A DNA stretch of 64,000 bases from positions 9,982,001 through 10,046,000 of the forward strand of contig OZ022259.1 in assembly GCA_963978905.1 (NCBI GenBank), read 5' to 3'. Each line of letters begins with the position of its first letter. Position 1 is the stretch's first letter. Made by a program: the position numbers and the translations under genes. Shown in pieces: positions 1 to 12,408 of this stretch. The notes beneath the pieces were generated by a model. The model was not told the DNA's origin and searched no databases. It saw only the letters and a program-made list of their open reading frames with translations. Origin of the DNA: Trichostrongylus colubriformis (lineage: Eukaryota; Nematoda; Chromadorea; Rhabditida; Trichostrongylidae).

Positions 1-672
1 GTTGACTCTTCTGAACACATTTCGCTCTGACAATGATGACGTTTATTCATGTCTACATGCGGCAGACAGGCCAAGTGAGCCACAGCCAGATGGCGAATGG
101 TTCTTCTCAACTATTACACCGCGATCCCATCGCCAAAATATCGTGATGATACTATGGACTGCTAAAAAATAAGCAATCATCTGACCAACTGAAGAGGTCA
201 TGGGAAGTACATAGTAGAAAGCCACTTTCTACAATTGATAAGGCCCTGCCATCGAAATCTGTAAATCTTTTGCGAAATCTATCACCATTCTTGCGGCTCC
301 ACAACTTTGCCCTTTTAAAAGAAAATCTCCCCGTGAGAATGTAATACATTCATGCCAGAATTATTGATTTGAAGAGTTTTCAAGCAGTAGGTCGTATTTT
401 GGTTCGGAAAAATGGTGTGGCGAGCGATAGTCGACGATTTTTTTTTCAAGTGATTTCAGATGCAGCCAGGTGCTCTTTAAAAAAGGCCCTCGATCAATAG
501 TAGTCACAATTTTTACGAGGCAGTGGCACTAATAACCGATGATCTTTTTTTTCGGAGACGGAGACCAATTTGTATAGCATAAATCAATCAACTTAGGGAG
601 GAGGGAGTAGGAACATAACAACAATCTAAAAATCGAATTTCTAAAAAAATTTCCCTAACATGCGAAACTTGT
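1..672. other. Unassigned sequence, no gene recognised
   Basis: AT-rich, stop-rich DNA in all frames. I see no exon with credible splice sites, no TIRs and no family resemblance. Confidence 0.5.
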
Positions 673-1024
673 GGGTGTGTAGACTTATGTCAAATTTTCG
701 CGCAAACGCTCGCGGCGAGCAGCTCCTTGTATCTCTTCGCGTGTGATTGTGTGCATTGCAACACTCCCTCTGAAGTTTTACGCCCTTATTAGTTATTTCT
801 TAATTATGATAGTTATCATGTGATGTTATCGTTTCTTTTACTTTGGTTCAATATTTTGTCTTTTAGGGCACAAAAATTATTGTTTTAGATAATGATGGAA
901 TAAACAGCTATCTCTCAAAAGACCTCCATGGTACCAGACCCTGACCTAAGCTATGGCAAGTTGTACTGATGGCGCCGTCAGTGCGACGTCGGAAAGCGAA
1001 AATTCGAAATAAGTCTACACATCC
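673..1024. mobile_element. Mutator-like MITE, copy 1
   Basis: The ends are inverted repeats: GGGTGTGTAGACTTATGTC on the left, and GGATGTGTAGACTTATTTC when the right end is reverse-complemented, continuing into an AATTTTCGC-like stretch. The same 9-bp word AACTTGTGG lies just outside each end (666-674 and 1027-1035), as expected of a target-site duplication of Mutator-like (MULE) size. It has no coding capacity. Three related copies lie near 5.99, 15.84 and 58.73 kb. The MULE assignment is inferred from the duplication length. Confidence 0.65.
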
Positions 1025-1225
1025 GTAACTTGTGGGCACCCAAAAACGTTCTACTTTATCACATGAGTACAATTATGTGTCTCATACAGCTCCTTCATTG
1101 CCTCTGTCCACAAGGATTTATTATCTTGCTTACTGTAATAAAACACTCTATCGATCTTCTCAGGTTCCTCACACACACGAGAAGAGTGAAAACTTCAGAT
1201 TAGCCATAAGCCTCGCATACATATA

Positions 1226-1570
1226 TCATGTTTCTTCGGAGGCATCAATTCTCCATGGAAAGCGCTTCACTGGGGTGTATGAAGAATCGCAGGGCTTCCT
1301 ATAAATCCTTGTCCCAGTCCTGATCGCTTCGCCCCCCAACATCTGGACGTACCCCATGCTGTTGAATAACAACCACCGATCATAGCCACTCAGAAGCAGT
1401 TCTTTTCCATCCCAAGCCACACCTCTACATAAGCTTGCTTCTCTTCTTATTCTTTTTTTTACAGAATTTGCATATTCGAACTGGGAAAAAGGGTCCAAAA
1501 CACCGGCGACGAGAGTCAGTTGATTCCTCTTCATTGGCCGTACACCGTCTGACCTGTGAATGGAGCTCAT
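1226..1570 (-). pseudogene. Possible BEL/Pao pol fragment (A17/thumb region)
   Basis: A 114-residue open frame resembling the part of BEL/Pao polyproteins just after the reverse transcriptase. A segment reading LTLVAGVLDPF is followed about 30 residues later by GVAWDGKELLLSGYDRW. In Pao elements the corresponding blocks are an 'iaslfDPlG' motif and a 'WD-elp...W' motif. The usual DPLG reads DPFS here. No flanking RT or integrase could be read: a palindromic MITE begins at 1617 and the sequence beyond it is unreadable. It could be a chance match; I treat it as a decayed relic. Confidence 0.35.
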
Positions 1571-1616
1571 CTAGCTGATTCTTCCTTACATATCCTTTCC
1601 CTGGAGGTGCCGGTCC

Positions 1617-2044
1617 TTAAAGAAATCGATCACGGAAAAATCAGCCTCTTTCTTACCTTCATATTTACGTTGTATTTGCCCAGTAAGAGCAGCATGCAAA
1701 GTTTCGCGCGAGAAAGTCGGGATTAGGCTGAGATACAGCTCCCCAAATTCTTGATAGGGTAGGCAGGCCTCCGATTAAAACCCCCTTCCCGTCGTCCGCT
1801 GCGGTTGCGAACGGAGAAAGGGACTGTTTACGTAAGTTTCAGTTCTTACAATGCATCTCCGACCGCGGCGGACGACGGGGTGGGCACATGCCAGCAGGCC
1901 CCGCCCAGTCGGCCAACACTTTGTGGTGCTGCATCTCAGCCGGATTCACCCTTTTTGCATGTAACTTTGCATGCGGCCCACAATGGGACAACATAAATAT
2001 ATGGGTAACATTAAAACCCATTTTTCCGTGGACGATTCCTTTAA
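1617..2044. mobile_element. Palindromic MITE (TTAAAGGAATCG family), copy 1
   Basis: A 428-bp inverted-repeat element. The left end reads TTAAAGAAATCGATCACGG, and the right end, reverse-complemented, TTAAAGGAATCGTCCACGG. Inside is a second inverted pair around 1791-1877 (CCGTCGTCCGC / GCGGACGACGG), so the whole unit could fold into a long hairpin. A close relative lies at 19228-19658. Small ORFs on both strands here are by-products of the palindrome. Confidence 0.7.
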
Positions 2045-5000
2045 TTTACACACCTGCAGCTTGTTCCATGAAAGTACGTACTACTAACGGCACATCCAAC
2101 CAGTGTGCCCCATGGTTACACGGGATGTAAATAGATACATCTCATCCATTAATATAAGAGAGAGGAGGATGCCCGCAGCATTTCCTTTTAGAATCCCTCA
2201 AGGGAGCATCTTTGATCAAGAAATGGCTGGGATTCTTTGTCTGAATACCGATAGCGACAGAAACTGCGCTGAGTTCTGCCATAGAACGATCCCAAAATGA
2301 TCGCACCCCTCTAGCCAATAAGGAACCTCACCGTCATCGAGCGCTCCTCTCAATTTCTGGTCAGTCTGAGGGTCCCACAGTTGCCTTCAAAGCATCTTTA
2401 CACTGTGCGCTGTGCAAGCCTGAATCTTCCAACATTCCAATTATCGCATCGCTCCATCACATTCCCTGCACTTTCGCTAACGGAGAGGAGCAACTCTGAC
2501 TTATAAACTACAGAGCGTTTTACCACGGAAATCTCAGCTTTACGGCCAAGATATATCATCTAAAACGCTTGTACATAGATTATCTCCCACAGCACATAGT
2601 CGCTGCAGCACACAGCTGAGCTCATCAGGGAGGGGGGGCTGCTGCTTTTTAGCCTCAACTATCTTCGCTTACGATCATCTCCTTAAGGTTGAGCCGCCAG
2701 AAATCATACCAGCGATGAGAAACCCCATCTTCGAAGATTCAAGGTGACGGTCAGCAGAGAATCTTCAAGACCACGGCGTCCATTCGGTGGTACTGAATTT
2801 CTGGCGTTGTCTATCTTCAGTAGCCCGTAGCAGAAATTGAAACGGATCTTTGGTCGTCCCACCCGCATTCATTTTTAAAGACTACGCCATCATTTTTGAT
2901 GTCATGTCTTCCATTAACACCCCATTAGACGACGAATTGCCCTCCACTGCACTAAATGATGCATTAATGGATCGCTGGCGTTTGAGGCGTGAAAATTGCT
3001 AACGACTTTGAGGGCCTCCTGATCAGCTTCACACCGGTCCAAAAGGCTCCAGAACTGTCCGCCCAACTAACCACACGCGAGCATCTCGGACACAGCGGTA
3101 GAAATACGTGCCAAAACAGTCGTTAATTAGAAGACGACCGTCCCGCCCAGGTCCTTGGTAAGATAAAAGCGATTGACTGCGCATCGGTTGGCCTCCGCCA
3201 GTCGATGTGCCAAAGTGCGCAGTACATCCCAAAACCTGACAACAAGCTTTCCAATAAACGGCACAGACTAGAAATCGACTACTTTAGCAAGCACATAATT
3301 ACAGATGAGGCTTTGTTAGACTCACACTGAGGCTTTTCAGTCTATAATCCTCGAAAAGCCCTTTTGCCTCAGTCTGACATGTACTACTCCTTCGTCTCTA
3401 GTGCCCAACCTCACAGCGGGATATTCAAGGCGTCAATCCCGAAATCCCGATTCCTACTTCATCTGAGGCAGGTTCCTCAATAGAGGACAATTTTAGCTAC
3501 AAAGCACGTTTCGCTTCCAATCCGGTACAGAGTCCCAAAAACTCTCACTTTACTCACACACCTTCTCCTTCTCACAGATGTTGCCCATTATGTGTCACGA
3601 GCATCAGCAAATCGCTGTATGTTAAGGTAAAACATAAAGGTAAAATATCGAATAACGATATTGATTTAGGAATTTTCGCACACACTAATTTTTTCCACAC
3701 CGGGAGTGTGCTCTACATATATTGATGCATGAAGCGTTTCTGAACAGTTTCATAGTTTATAGCTTATTGATACAATATATCCTCAGTGCTTATTGTAAAG
3801 AAAAAAAAAAGGATGCGGTGGAAAAATTTGAAGTGGACGTTTTTTTATAACTATAATGATGAATTATTTATTTTCATTTTTTCTAGTCGTATAGTTTTCC
3901 GCTCAGATACAAAACCTAGAAATGAAACGACTTTTTCAATTATAAAGATGAAAAATTATTATTAAATCATTATCATTAAATTATCCTTCTATTATATAAA
4001 ACAGTAACTTTGTGGGTCGGTTTGTCGGTATGTATGTATGTCTGTCCGTCCGCAAACGAATGATTGTGGTAAAGGAATGATAGAGCAAAGCAGCCGCTTT
4101 AGGTAGGGAGAAACTGGTTATTATTAAATTGAAATATTTGAATTGAATTATTATTATTAATTAAGAAATATTATTATTAAATCACAGGGCAAAAAACCTC
4201 TTTGTGGTTTAAGCTTGCACTACTTATGCTCTGACATAGTAGGTTCCTTCAATGATACAACTTTTACTCCATCTCCTCTTTTTTATCGATTCTGAAAAGC
4301 GCATGCGAGCAGATCACCTTGAGAATTCCCACTCAATATTTGGCGAAAAACGTAAAAAAAATTCATCGCATACACATCCTTCAGAAAACAAAACAGCTGA
4401 CTGGTTCAGAAATAGAAATATCTTGAGACTCGTCCCTTATGCACATGCTATGTAGTCTCATTAATTGCGTGTGACAAATCATTAATAACCAAGATTCCTC
4501 AGCTCTCAACTCAAACAGCTGCTCGCGAACCGTTTCTTGGATGACAGCATTTTCGACGTGATATCAGCTCAGCTAGTGGCTTCCTGCTGTTTTCCTTTCT
4601 GTATATACATATTGCTGTGACTCTTTGGGCTTGCTCGAAATCACTTCGCCTGATTATATCCGGGTATTTTCTGATGAAGTGGAGGAAATCTATTCTGATT
4701 CTGTGCTTTACGTCAATAACTTGCACTGGGTATGGGAAAGGTAAAAATGGGTAGAGATACCCAGACCAATTTTTACGGTGTTGTACCTAGCCTGAAACCA
4801 TTGAGTGAATGAGTGGGGCCTGTTAAGTACCTCAACTGGCATGATCCGTCACCTAGGTAGCGGTTATGCCCTCAAAAGTCAAAGCAGAGATGAATATAGG
4901 ACCGTCAATAGGAGAAAAAGGAACAAGTTGTTGAATTCACTGAAAAGGTCTCTGAAGGTAAAATATTGCCGTCGAAGACCAGCTTTCCCCATCGAATCTC

Positions 5001-5986
5001 CATATTTGGAGTGTCCTTTTTCAGTCCCTAGTCCCTTTTCATACAACTCGCTACCTTGTGAGGCTTATGTATCTTACTGGTGTACCGGGATCATTCCGTC
5101 AATTTGATCGTGAAACGCGCTTCCAGTTCAATAAAAAACTGGTAAAAAGTTTGGCATTGATATACAATTCAGCGATGCGCCATGCGTTCGAATTTCATTC
5201 CAAATTACACAGCATATGGAGCTAAATTAACCCATACAGAGCTGGAGATGCTTTCCATACAAGCTTCATTATCGAAAGTGATAAAACCGGCCTGCGCCGG
5301 ATTCCGTTATCATGGATTAACTGACATAATAGCTCAGCTATCTTTGCAAAATGTACCCAGTAGAGTATGAGGAACAGCAATTCAGTTCGCAGATCCATTT
5401 CCCTGAAGTTCATTCTCCCGTAAGGCCATTTATGTCATTAAACATCATTCGAATTACGTAAGCAGAATGTGTGGCCAGATGGCTTGGGAGAATACGACAT
5501 ACCAAGAACAACAATCTTCCCGCACATAAAAAAAGACCGCTGTTATCAGCCTCAAAATGAACGAAGCCGTTTTATATTTCATTGCGTGCTCCATATCACT
5601 CCTCCCTCTCCTTCCCCATGGACAGCTCATTTATGTTCTATTTCACTTAATTCACTGAATTATTTTTATCGATTACTGCGTCGAGAGTATGATTCGTTTT
5701 GTGCGCTCGGTGTACGTCGATAATAAATCCTAATTCTAATCCAAGACAGACCTCAATATCGCTGGTTCAGAACAACGTCTTAGATCGGTCCTCTTCAAGG
5801 CCAAGCATATCTTCCACACCTGCGGATTCTCTGATAAATATGGTAGTTCACAGACAGAAAAAGCACCATTATACTAACGACATTCTCTGATAATTATACG
5901 TTCAGTCAGCTAGATGAGTTTCCATACGTTTTGAAAAATCGATGGACAGGTTCCAAGAAAGATTTGAAATGAGCTTCTCAAAATAA
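2045..5986. other. Unassigned region, no gene recognised
   Basis: No exon chain or recognisable domain. Around 3,950-4,180 the DNA is TTATTA-rich, with a short GTATGTATGT/CTGTCCGT run near 4,030. A minus-strand frame at 4511-4726 and a plus-strand frame at 4805-5107 are open but show no motif or convincing splice context. Confidence 0.45.
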
Positions 5987-6275
5987 GGGGTGTGTGCACT
6001 CATTACGGATTTCCGCGCGGCCGCACGCGACGAGCGGCTCGGCGGGTGCGAGTACCAGTGGCAGGGCATCGCAGCCTTCAAGCGAGGCAGTGTGGTGTGG
6101 GTGGAGGAGGCAGGGTGGCATGGGTGCAGGAGGCAGTGTGGCATGGATGGAAGTGAAGAGGTGACGCAGCCACGCTCTGCCGGGCTCCCAAGGGCAATCG
6201 ATTTGGCAAGTCGTACTGATGGCGCCGCGAAAGCAACGTCGCCAAGCGACTTTGCGTCATAAGTACACACACCCC
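5987..6275. mobile_element. Mutator-like MITE, copy 2
   Basis: Ends GGGGTGTGTGCACTCAT and, reverse-complemented on the right, GGGGTGTGTGTACTTATGAC. The flanks share a CAAAATA-like word, a degraded target duplication. The interior is GC-rich with imperfect repeats of a GTGTGG/GGAGGCAG type. The segment GTACTGATGGCGCCG near the right end is shared with copy 1, confirming common origin. Confidence 0.6.
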
Positions 6276-7882
6276 AAAATATGTCAGATCGAATACGTCT
6301 CATTTTTATTAATTCAAAAACGTTAGCTAATGGTTGCATGAGTCCGAATGGAAATCGAATGCACGGCCCAAGTATAAGGCTCCGAAAATCGCTTTTGACA
6401 ACCTTCATCCGAATTTCTATCAGATAAAAGTTCATGGCAAGATTCAAAGCGATAACAAATTCACCTCCTTACATTTCCTCTTTCCTGAGTTAAATTTAAA
6501 TTATGCTGTTCACTTATCCTTATATTCACCACCGAAATGTCAAACACATTTCCTGATTGACCTATTTTGGCGACATGCGCCTTGGCTTTTCTTTTTACAA
6601 CAATAAAGCCATTTGTATGCGTACTTGGACTGTTAAATGACTTATGGCGCGAAAAGGCGGATGCAATGGGGATGAGGGGGATGCATAAGTCAGCTTTTAT
6701 TCATACAGGTCATGACCGCTATTAACTTACTGAACAGGAGGGATGAAAAGAACGGTTAATTTGGCTTAGGTTTACACTTCAATCCACAAATCATGTTGCG
6801 AGCAGTTGCGCCACATCTGTTCCTGCTAATCAATGATTTTACCACATGCAAAGACGATTCTCAAAATCGATTCCACGTCCATCAAGTTGTCCAATTGTGA
6901 TTTCCGGGGTTGTTCGGATGTCGAACAGCTGCGTCCGCCTCTCATTCATAATGTCGCACAGCGGGCTTAGCCGATTCGAGGGCGGTATCTATAAAGTTAA
7001 ACGCAAGGAGGGGTGGGCTGTAGCAGTGATTTTTTAGCTCTCCAAGATGAACAGTTCTCCTCTCATCCAAAGGTAAACTTTCATGTTCGCTCTCGCCATT
7101 TTAAATTTCTAGCGCCGAAATGGCCTGGAGCAAATCGACAATCCATTTCTTGCTGGCCTTACCATAATCGCTAAAAACAACTTGGCTGTCTTCGAAAAAG
7201 TCAAGAAAGAAGTGACTGTGAAGCATCAGTACGAGTGACGAGAATGGTTGTGGCAATTCATTCAAAAAAATCCTCTGACCATTCCTATGTTCGCAAATCA
7301 TGGTTATGGTTATTTTCATTTTTATCACTGCCTCTCCTATCCGGTCTCTAGCCAAATTACGTACTCTCCATTCTTTTTCTGTTAACTTAGAACACTCGTA
7401 ACTGAGTTGTCATAATAGTTATAAATCGAAAAACATTCATTTACAGTGCCTCCACAGGTTCCTTTTTTATTCACTGGCAGTTCAGGGTGCCTGCAATAAT
7501 CCTACTTTTAAGCGCATAACCGCATCTAAGCAATTATGGAACCTACTTCAGATAAATGTTAGCTATTTAGTTACACTAAAAATAAAAATAACAATAACAA
7601 TAATAATAAGCAATAAAATAAATACTTTAGATAAATGTTAGCGATCTAAATACACTAAATACTTTAATATTTAAATACTTCAGTAATTTAAATACATTAA
7701 AGAAAAAGAATAGATGTTGTATGTGATCGAATGATACATTGAATGATTATTATGTGAAAGGATTCACTGAATGCACGTGAATAATGCATAGATTTTGATT
7801 GATAATGACGACTTCGCCCTATTTCTTCATCGAGTAAGTCACCTAGGCCGCATTGGTTGTCCCATCACGAGACTCGGGACTA
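6276..7882. other. Unassigned region, AT-rich
   Basis: No gene recognised. Between about 7,560 and 7,720 an AT-rich stretch repeats an ACTTTAGATAAATGTTAGC-like unit a few times. A minus-strand frame at 7101-7355 is open but shows nothing recognisable. Confidence 0.4.
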
Positions 7883-8984
7883 CCCTAAAGTCTGATAGAT
7901 AAGTCCGCCCGCACGCGGTGTCGCGCGCGGCAGCGGCGAACGCAGGCGCTCTTCAAAGAACACAGGACCGCGTTGCACCCTTCATTATTAGAAACGACGG
8001 AATTGTAGACACTGTCTGTTCAACTTCATTTCTAATATCTAAAAATACCACGTACCAAAATCTTCGTTTAACCCGTGTAACAATGATCATTCATCTTAAA
8101 TTTTCTACGCAATCTCCATTTCATCGTCACAAACATCCATAACAATAAAATTCTCACTCATCTCATCTAACAATGACTCTTGGTTTAAGGCCCTTGAGAA
8201 GCTGTTGACAATCGTCTCCTCAGAAATTGAGTAGAAACGTCGCAAACTAAAGCAGCTACCTTTTCGTAGCTCAGCTTCGAGCTTGTAAGCGGTTGTGTAT
8301 GACTTTCTCCTAAGCATCGAGCCCTCCAAAACACCTGAGTGACTCTATCGTTAATGGAAAGATGACGACGAAAATAGCAAGAAGGATGATTAACTCACTG
8401 GGTCGGCGTACGCAAGGGTGCGTTAAAAGTCGCTCTACGTAAATTTATCAGTGAAATCTTACGGAAGCAATTTTATTTTTCCTCCCGTATACTGCTTATC
8501 ATAAGTTGTTCAGGTATTTCAAAGGGCTCGATGATTAAAAGGAAGGCCTACATCAGGTGCGAAAACTTGACGCGGCAAGCAGAAGCGCATTTAGCAGGAA
8601 AGAAATAAGGTAAAAGGCGCATTTCTCGAGGCTTTGTGCACCATTATCATAACCGACACAAGGAAAAGTTTTTATTCAACCGCTATTTTATCGCCAAAAC
8701 CATCGTTGCATTGAAACCCCCGTTGAACAACGATTCTCCTCTCATTCGTTCACTTTCCTCTGCCAGCTGTGAAGTTTCCGTGTTCACCTTTCGTACGACC
8801 CCAACATTACTTGCTACTCCTTCTATACTAACAAATATAATAAACAGTACAATAAATAAATATTAATACAACCCACAAATCATAGCCTCCTAAGTTTCCC
8901 TCACCTCTGGTTCTTTGAAGGCCGCGGTCGCCTGTGCCGCGCGCGACACCGCGTGCGGGCGGACTTATCTATCAGACTTTAGGG
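7883..8984. mobile_element. TA-flanked DNA transposon with ~80-bp TIRs
   Basis: Near-perfect inverted repeats of about 80 bp bound the element. Both arms begin CCCTAAAGTCTGATAGATAA and run through a GC-rich CCGCCCGCACGCGGTGTCGC stretch; each is bordered by TA (7881-7882 and 8985-8986). The interior is AT-rich. A minus-strand frame (8105-8329, 74 aa) includes RRKSYTTAYKLEAEL, which resembles the N-terminal DNA-binding segment of pogo/Jerky-type transposases. The remainder of a transposase is absent, so this is probably non-autonomous. The TIR and TA are directly visible; the pogo affiliation is tentative. Confidence 0.6.
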
Positions 8985-10299
8985 TACTTTGATTCCATTC
9001 TTACGCGAAAGCAACTTGTTGTTAGTGTTCGTAATCCCTGCCAAGGACATCCTTTTCATGAACGTTCTATTCTGCCTTTATCGTGATGCCCTTTTCATCC
9101 TCTTTTTCATGAAAGGATTATAATGTGTCCTTAATCTAGGCGCAGGAAGTTTGTACTAAAAGCGCCAGCGGCACAAAGCGGCATTCATCGCATTTGCCGG
9201 GGTTTGCAGGAACACAATTCAAAGGAATGGCCAATTCAGCATTTCCTGCTATACTCAATTATTTGCTCATATAAATTTCGACGGAAAAAAGTATTTTCAT
9301 GATAAGCATATGTATGTAGTTCCAACCAACCAATGTATTCGAATAAACAGAGGTGCCCAAAAACACACTCTTCAGACTCTGACTGATGTGGTATTGATAT
9401 TCTACAGAACTTGAATTATCCTTAAAATTCTGATCTTGAATCCCCCTCCCCCCCCCACCGACCAACGAGCTCGGGTTCTCGCGGCGCATTTTTATCATCA
9501 CATCAGTGGAGTCGGCCTATGAGGAAAAGGGCGCTGCACTCAACGTCATCTGAGCTCCAAAAATCAGTGTTTACTCATAGTTATTTGTGGCTCCCTAGAA
9601 TTTGCCTCAGCATTTCGATTTAGGCAACTATGCAGCTCCATCACACGATGCTACCAGAAAAGCTGGTTTTCTCGATATCGGTAATGGTTACAACTGACCT
9701 CACGTTACAATAGCGCCGATGGCTTTGCATGAGGTTTTCTTTCTTGTTCATATGAGAGCATCCCGGGAATATTGAGCCTTAGCTTCAGGAAATGCCAAAT
9801 ACTAGGTTCACTCCATCTTTCTACTCCAAGTAAGCTCTGAAGGTGATCGATAACGATGCGCTGAAGGCTGTGAATAAGGCCATGAAAGCAGTGTGGTTTT
9901 GGCTACCGGTGCATTGTGGATATGGTAACAAATCCAAATCAAGTGAAGATCACATCAGTTTTTTTTTTTTTGGAGAAAAATCAGGAAAATTGATTATTGA
10001 CGGTTTTCGAATTGATAAGTGATTTCAAGGAGTTCAAAGTACACTTTCGGTACCTTCCTACCACAGCGAATCATAAGAAATATAAGGATAGCCTAGTATA
10101 TCTGAGTAGATCAGACTGTATTTAAGGCAGTGGGGGGTAATTCGGTGAAATGGTTCATTTCAAACTTTGATACTGCCCGGTGGATGTTTTCACCACAAAA
10201 ACCAGCATGTCAAACAGCACTAATTTCGATCGATACGGCCTTGATACAACACAATATGTATCACTTTACTATCTTCTTGTTGCTCTACACCTCAGTCAT
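8985..10299. other. Unassigned region, no gene recognised
   Basis: No exon structure or repeat family recognised. A C-run lies near 9,450 and a T-run at about 9,960. Confidence 0.4.
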
Positions 10300-10440
10300 T
10301 GTTCGGCGAAGTCGGCTCTAGGAGGCGGTCTCTGTTATGGAAGGCGGAGCATGTTAGACGCAATGTCTCCTCCACAGCTCGGAGCGCTCTTTTACCGGTA
10401 ATTTCGCCACAGATGGTCTTCTTAGACCCCCAGTTTTCAT
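10300..10440. repeat. Truncated copy of the TTAGGGG-end TIR family
   Basis: This contains the diagnostic internal block of that family: an 'AGGAGGCGG...' segment followed by 'TTCGCCACAGATGG.CTTCTTAG', as in the fuller copies at 11.3, 18.7 and 51.0 kb. The terminal inverted repeats are missing, so it is a decayed fragment. Confidence 0.5.
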
Positions 10441-11309
10441 TTGTATGATTCACTTTGAAGTTTCCTCATTGCGCACATTACTCTTAACACTGTATTCAAG
10501 TGATCTATCCCTTCGAATGATTTCAAATAGACTGGATGAGTGCAGTGTTGCTGTCCTAATGGTTCTCATGCCGAGAAAAAAATTAATAAATTAATGAGGA
10601 ACCTCGGAAGATTCTTCAAAAAGAGACTACTAGTGCGTAATATGATACTATAATAATACATACATACAAATGGCTGTCCACTCGAACATTTTGAATATGC
10701 AGTACTTGCATGTCTTCGGAGAAACATGAATATCAAATAGCCAGTGCATTTGAATGTAGAGAAATCCATTAGCCCTCCCTAACAAGACGAGTAGCTGAAG
10801 CTTTTGAGTAGAACATTTCCGAAATATCATATCTACAATATATCATAATACAAGAGGTGTTACTTATTTTATAATATGTATGTTTCTGAATGGCTTATTT
10901 TGTAGAAATTGACCGAATAGAGATTTTATTACCTCGTACCATACAAAGCCCGCAACTCCCTCCTATCATCTTCCCAATTGTTCACTATCTTTTCGCTGCT
11001 TCCTAAAGAGCCTTTTGCTTCTGAGAAACTCTGTTAGACGATTTTGAGAATTTCAATGCATTCCTGAGCCAGACATCGGAGCAACTATGTATGTATGAAC
11101 AGATTTTTTTTGAACCATGAAGAAAGTTTTGGCCTCTTCCAGTTTCCCCCTCTTCTCAAAGAATGAATATCATTCGTTTCCTCACACTTTTGACAACATG
11201 ATGCATATTTGCTTATTCAATTTTGATGAAAATCTGACGATCTACATACATCGCGTAAAATCGTAAAAAAAAATCAACCCAAAGTCGTCATGGTTTTTGA
11301 ACACTTAAC
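10441..11309. other. Unassigned region
   Basis: AT-rich sequence without convincing exons. Two overlapping minus-strand frames (10566-10830) show no recognisable domain. Confidence 0.4.
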
Positions 11310-11815
11310 TATAACTATAAAAACATTAGGGGAAGTTCGGACAAAAAGTAAAAGAAATAGTGAATCTGAAAGTCGAGATGCCTAGTAACAGGGCAGTGGA
11401 AAAAAACAGATGGAAATGGCAAAAAACCCGGAAACAAGTCCCCATTTCTCGTTGATCCTCAACGCGGACGACCTTTCCGTGAAGAGGCGGATACTCCGAA
11501 CGAAATTTCCATTGGCATGCTGCCAAGTAAACACAAGGGAATGTTTGGAGATGCGACAGCGTCTTTTTCCTGGGCTAAAACTGCGAAAGCCCGCTGCAAT
11601 ACCTTGGATCTCACCGCATATCCTTGGCCGTTCTCATCGTAGCCAACAAGGTATCATGTCGATAGGAGGCGGGGTCGATTATCGAAAGGCGGCAGGAAGC
11701 GCCTTTTCACCGGGATTTCGCTACAGATAGCTTCCTTAGGCTCATAGTTTCCATGTAAGTACCTTCTTTCAGAAAATTCTCAATAACCACACTTCCCCTA
11801 ATGCTTTCTTTTAAC
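11310..11815. mobile_element. Non-autonomous TIR element, TTAGGGG-end family, copy A
   Basis: About 0.5 kb bounded by an inverted pair: CATTAGGGGAAGT on the left (11324) and ACTTCCCCTAATG on the right (ending 11803). The similarity extends outward to a TTAAAAG/CTTTTAA-like border. The interior shares long blocks with copies at 18721-19231 and 51041-51599, for example 'GAAAGTCGAGATGCCTAGTA' and 'TTCGCTACAGATAGCTTCCT'. Open frames inside are family-wide shadows and do not encode a transposase. Confidence 0.7.
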
Positions 11816-12201
11816 TATCTGTATAAATGTTAGAAAACGTGAAGTTTAGTTACCGCTAGATCTGTTGAATATCACGAAAGAGTAAGGGCCTTAGTCTGCA
11901 TTGGATTAACCTCTAAACGACCATCTGTTAATGTGGTCGCGCTTGGCTGCTCCTAGGCGTCACGCAGCTCCCATTTTTGAGTTTTGACGAGTCGGAGTTA
12001 TCTGAAATTTCTAGCACATCTGTACTGAAAAGGTCAATTCTTTGAGAGATCACCTCAAATACGGACGCTCATTCTGTTTTGAGTAATGCGCTTTGATCAA
12101 TCAAATTTCTAGCAACTTATTCCGATTTATGCAAACCAGGAACAAACAGTTCCATCTAACGCAATGCCTCTTCCCTTTGCAGGGGTGACATCTGTATGTA
12201 A
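11816..12201. other. Unassigned spacer
   Basis: No feature recognised between the TIR element and the possible exon that follows. Confidence 0.4.
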
Positions 12202-12408
12202 TTACCTTTCTTGAGACTTGGCCAAAAACTGGAAGTCATCCAAAGTGTGCCTTTTTGCAGCATTCAAAACTTCCCTAATAATACGAGATTTCTGAAGAAT
12301 GTCTTCATTCAGAGAGGGCAACTTTCGTCTCTCTAGAGCACAACACAAAAATTGATTTAAATTGATACGAACCGCCACGACTTCACTCACAACCTCACAC
12401 TATAACCG
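12202..12408 (-). CDS. Possible isolated exon of an unidentified protein
   Basis: A minus-strand frame with balanced, protein-like composition, including ALERRKLPSLNEDILQ and REVLNAAKRHTLDDF. Its low-coordinate end has a credible 5' splice site (AAGAAAG followed by GTAATT). Its high-coordinate end follows a TATAG that could act as an acceptor. I do not recognise the family and could not find neighbouring exons in either direction. It may be an exon of an otherwise unseen gene, a pseudogene fragment, or chance. Confidence 0.25.

Noticed and set aside
2103..3240. Upstream Pao RT or RNase H for the 1.2-1.6-kb fragment
   Set aside because: Translations on the minus strand show isolated suggestive words only, in the wrong order for a Pao pol.
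5902..6447. 181-codon minus-strand ORF
   Set aside because: It spans the whole 5,987-6,275 MITE; its composition (His/Pro/Ser-rich) reflects the GC-rich repeat, and no domain is visible.
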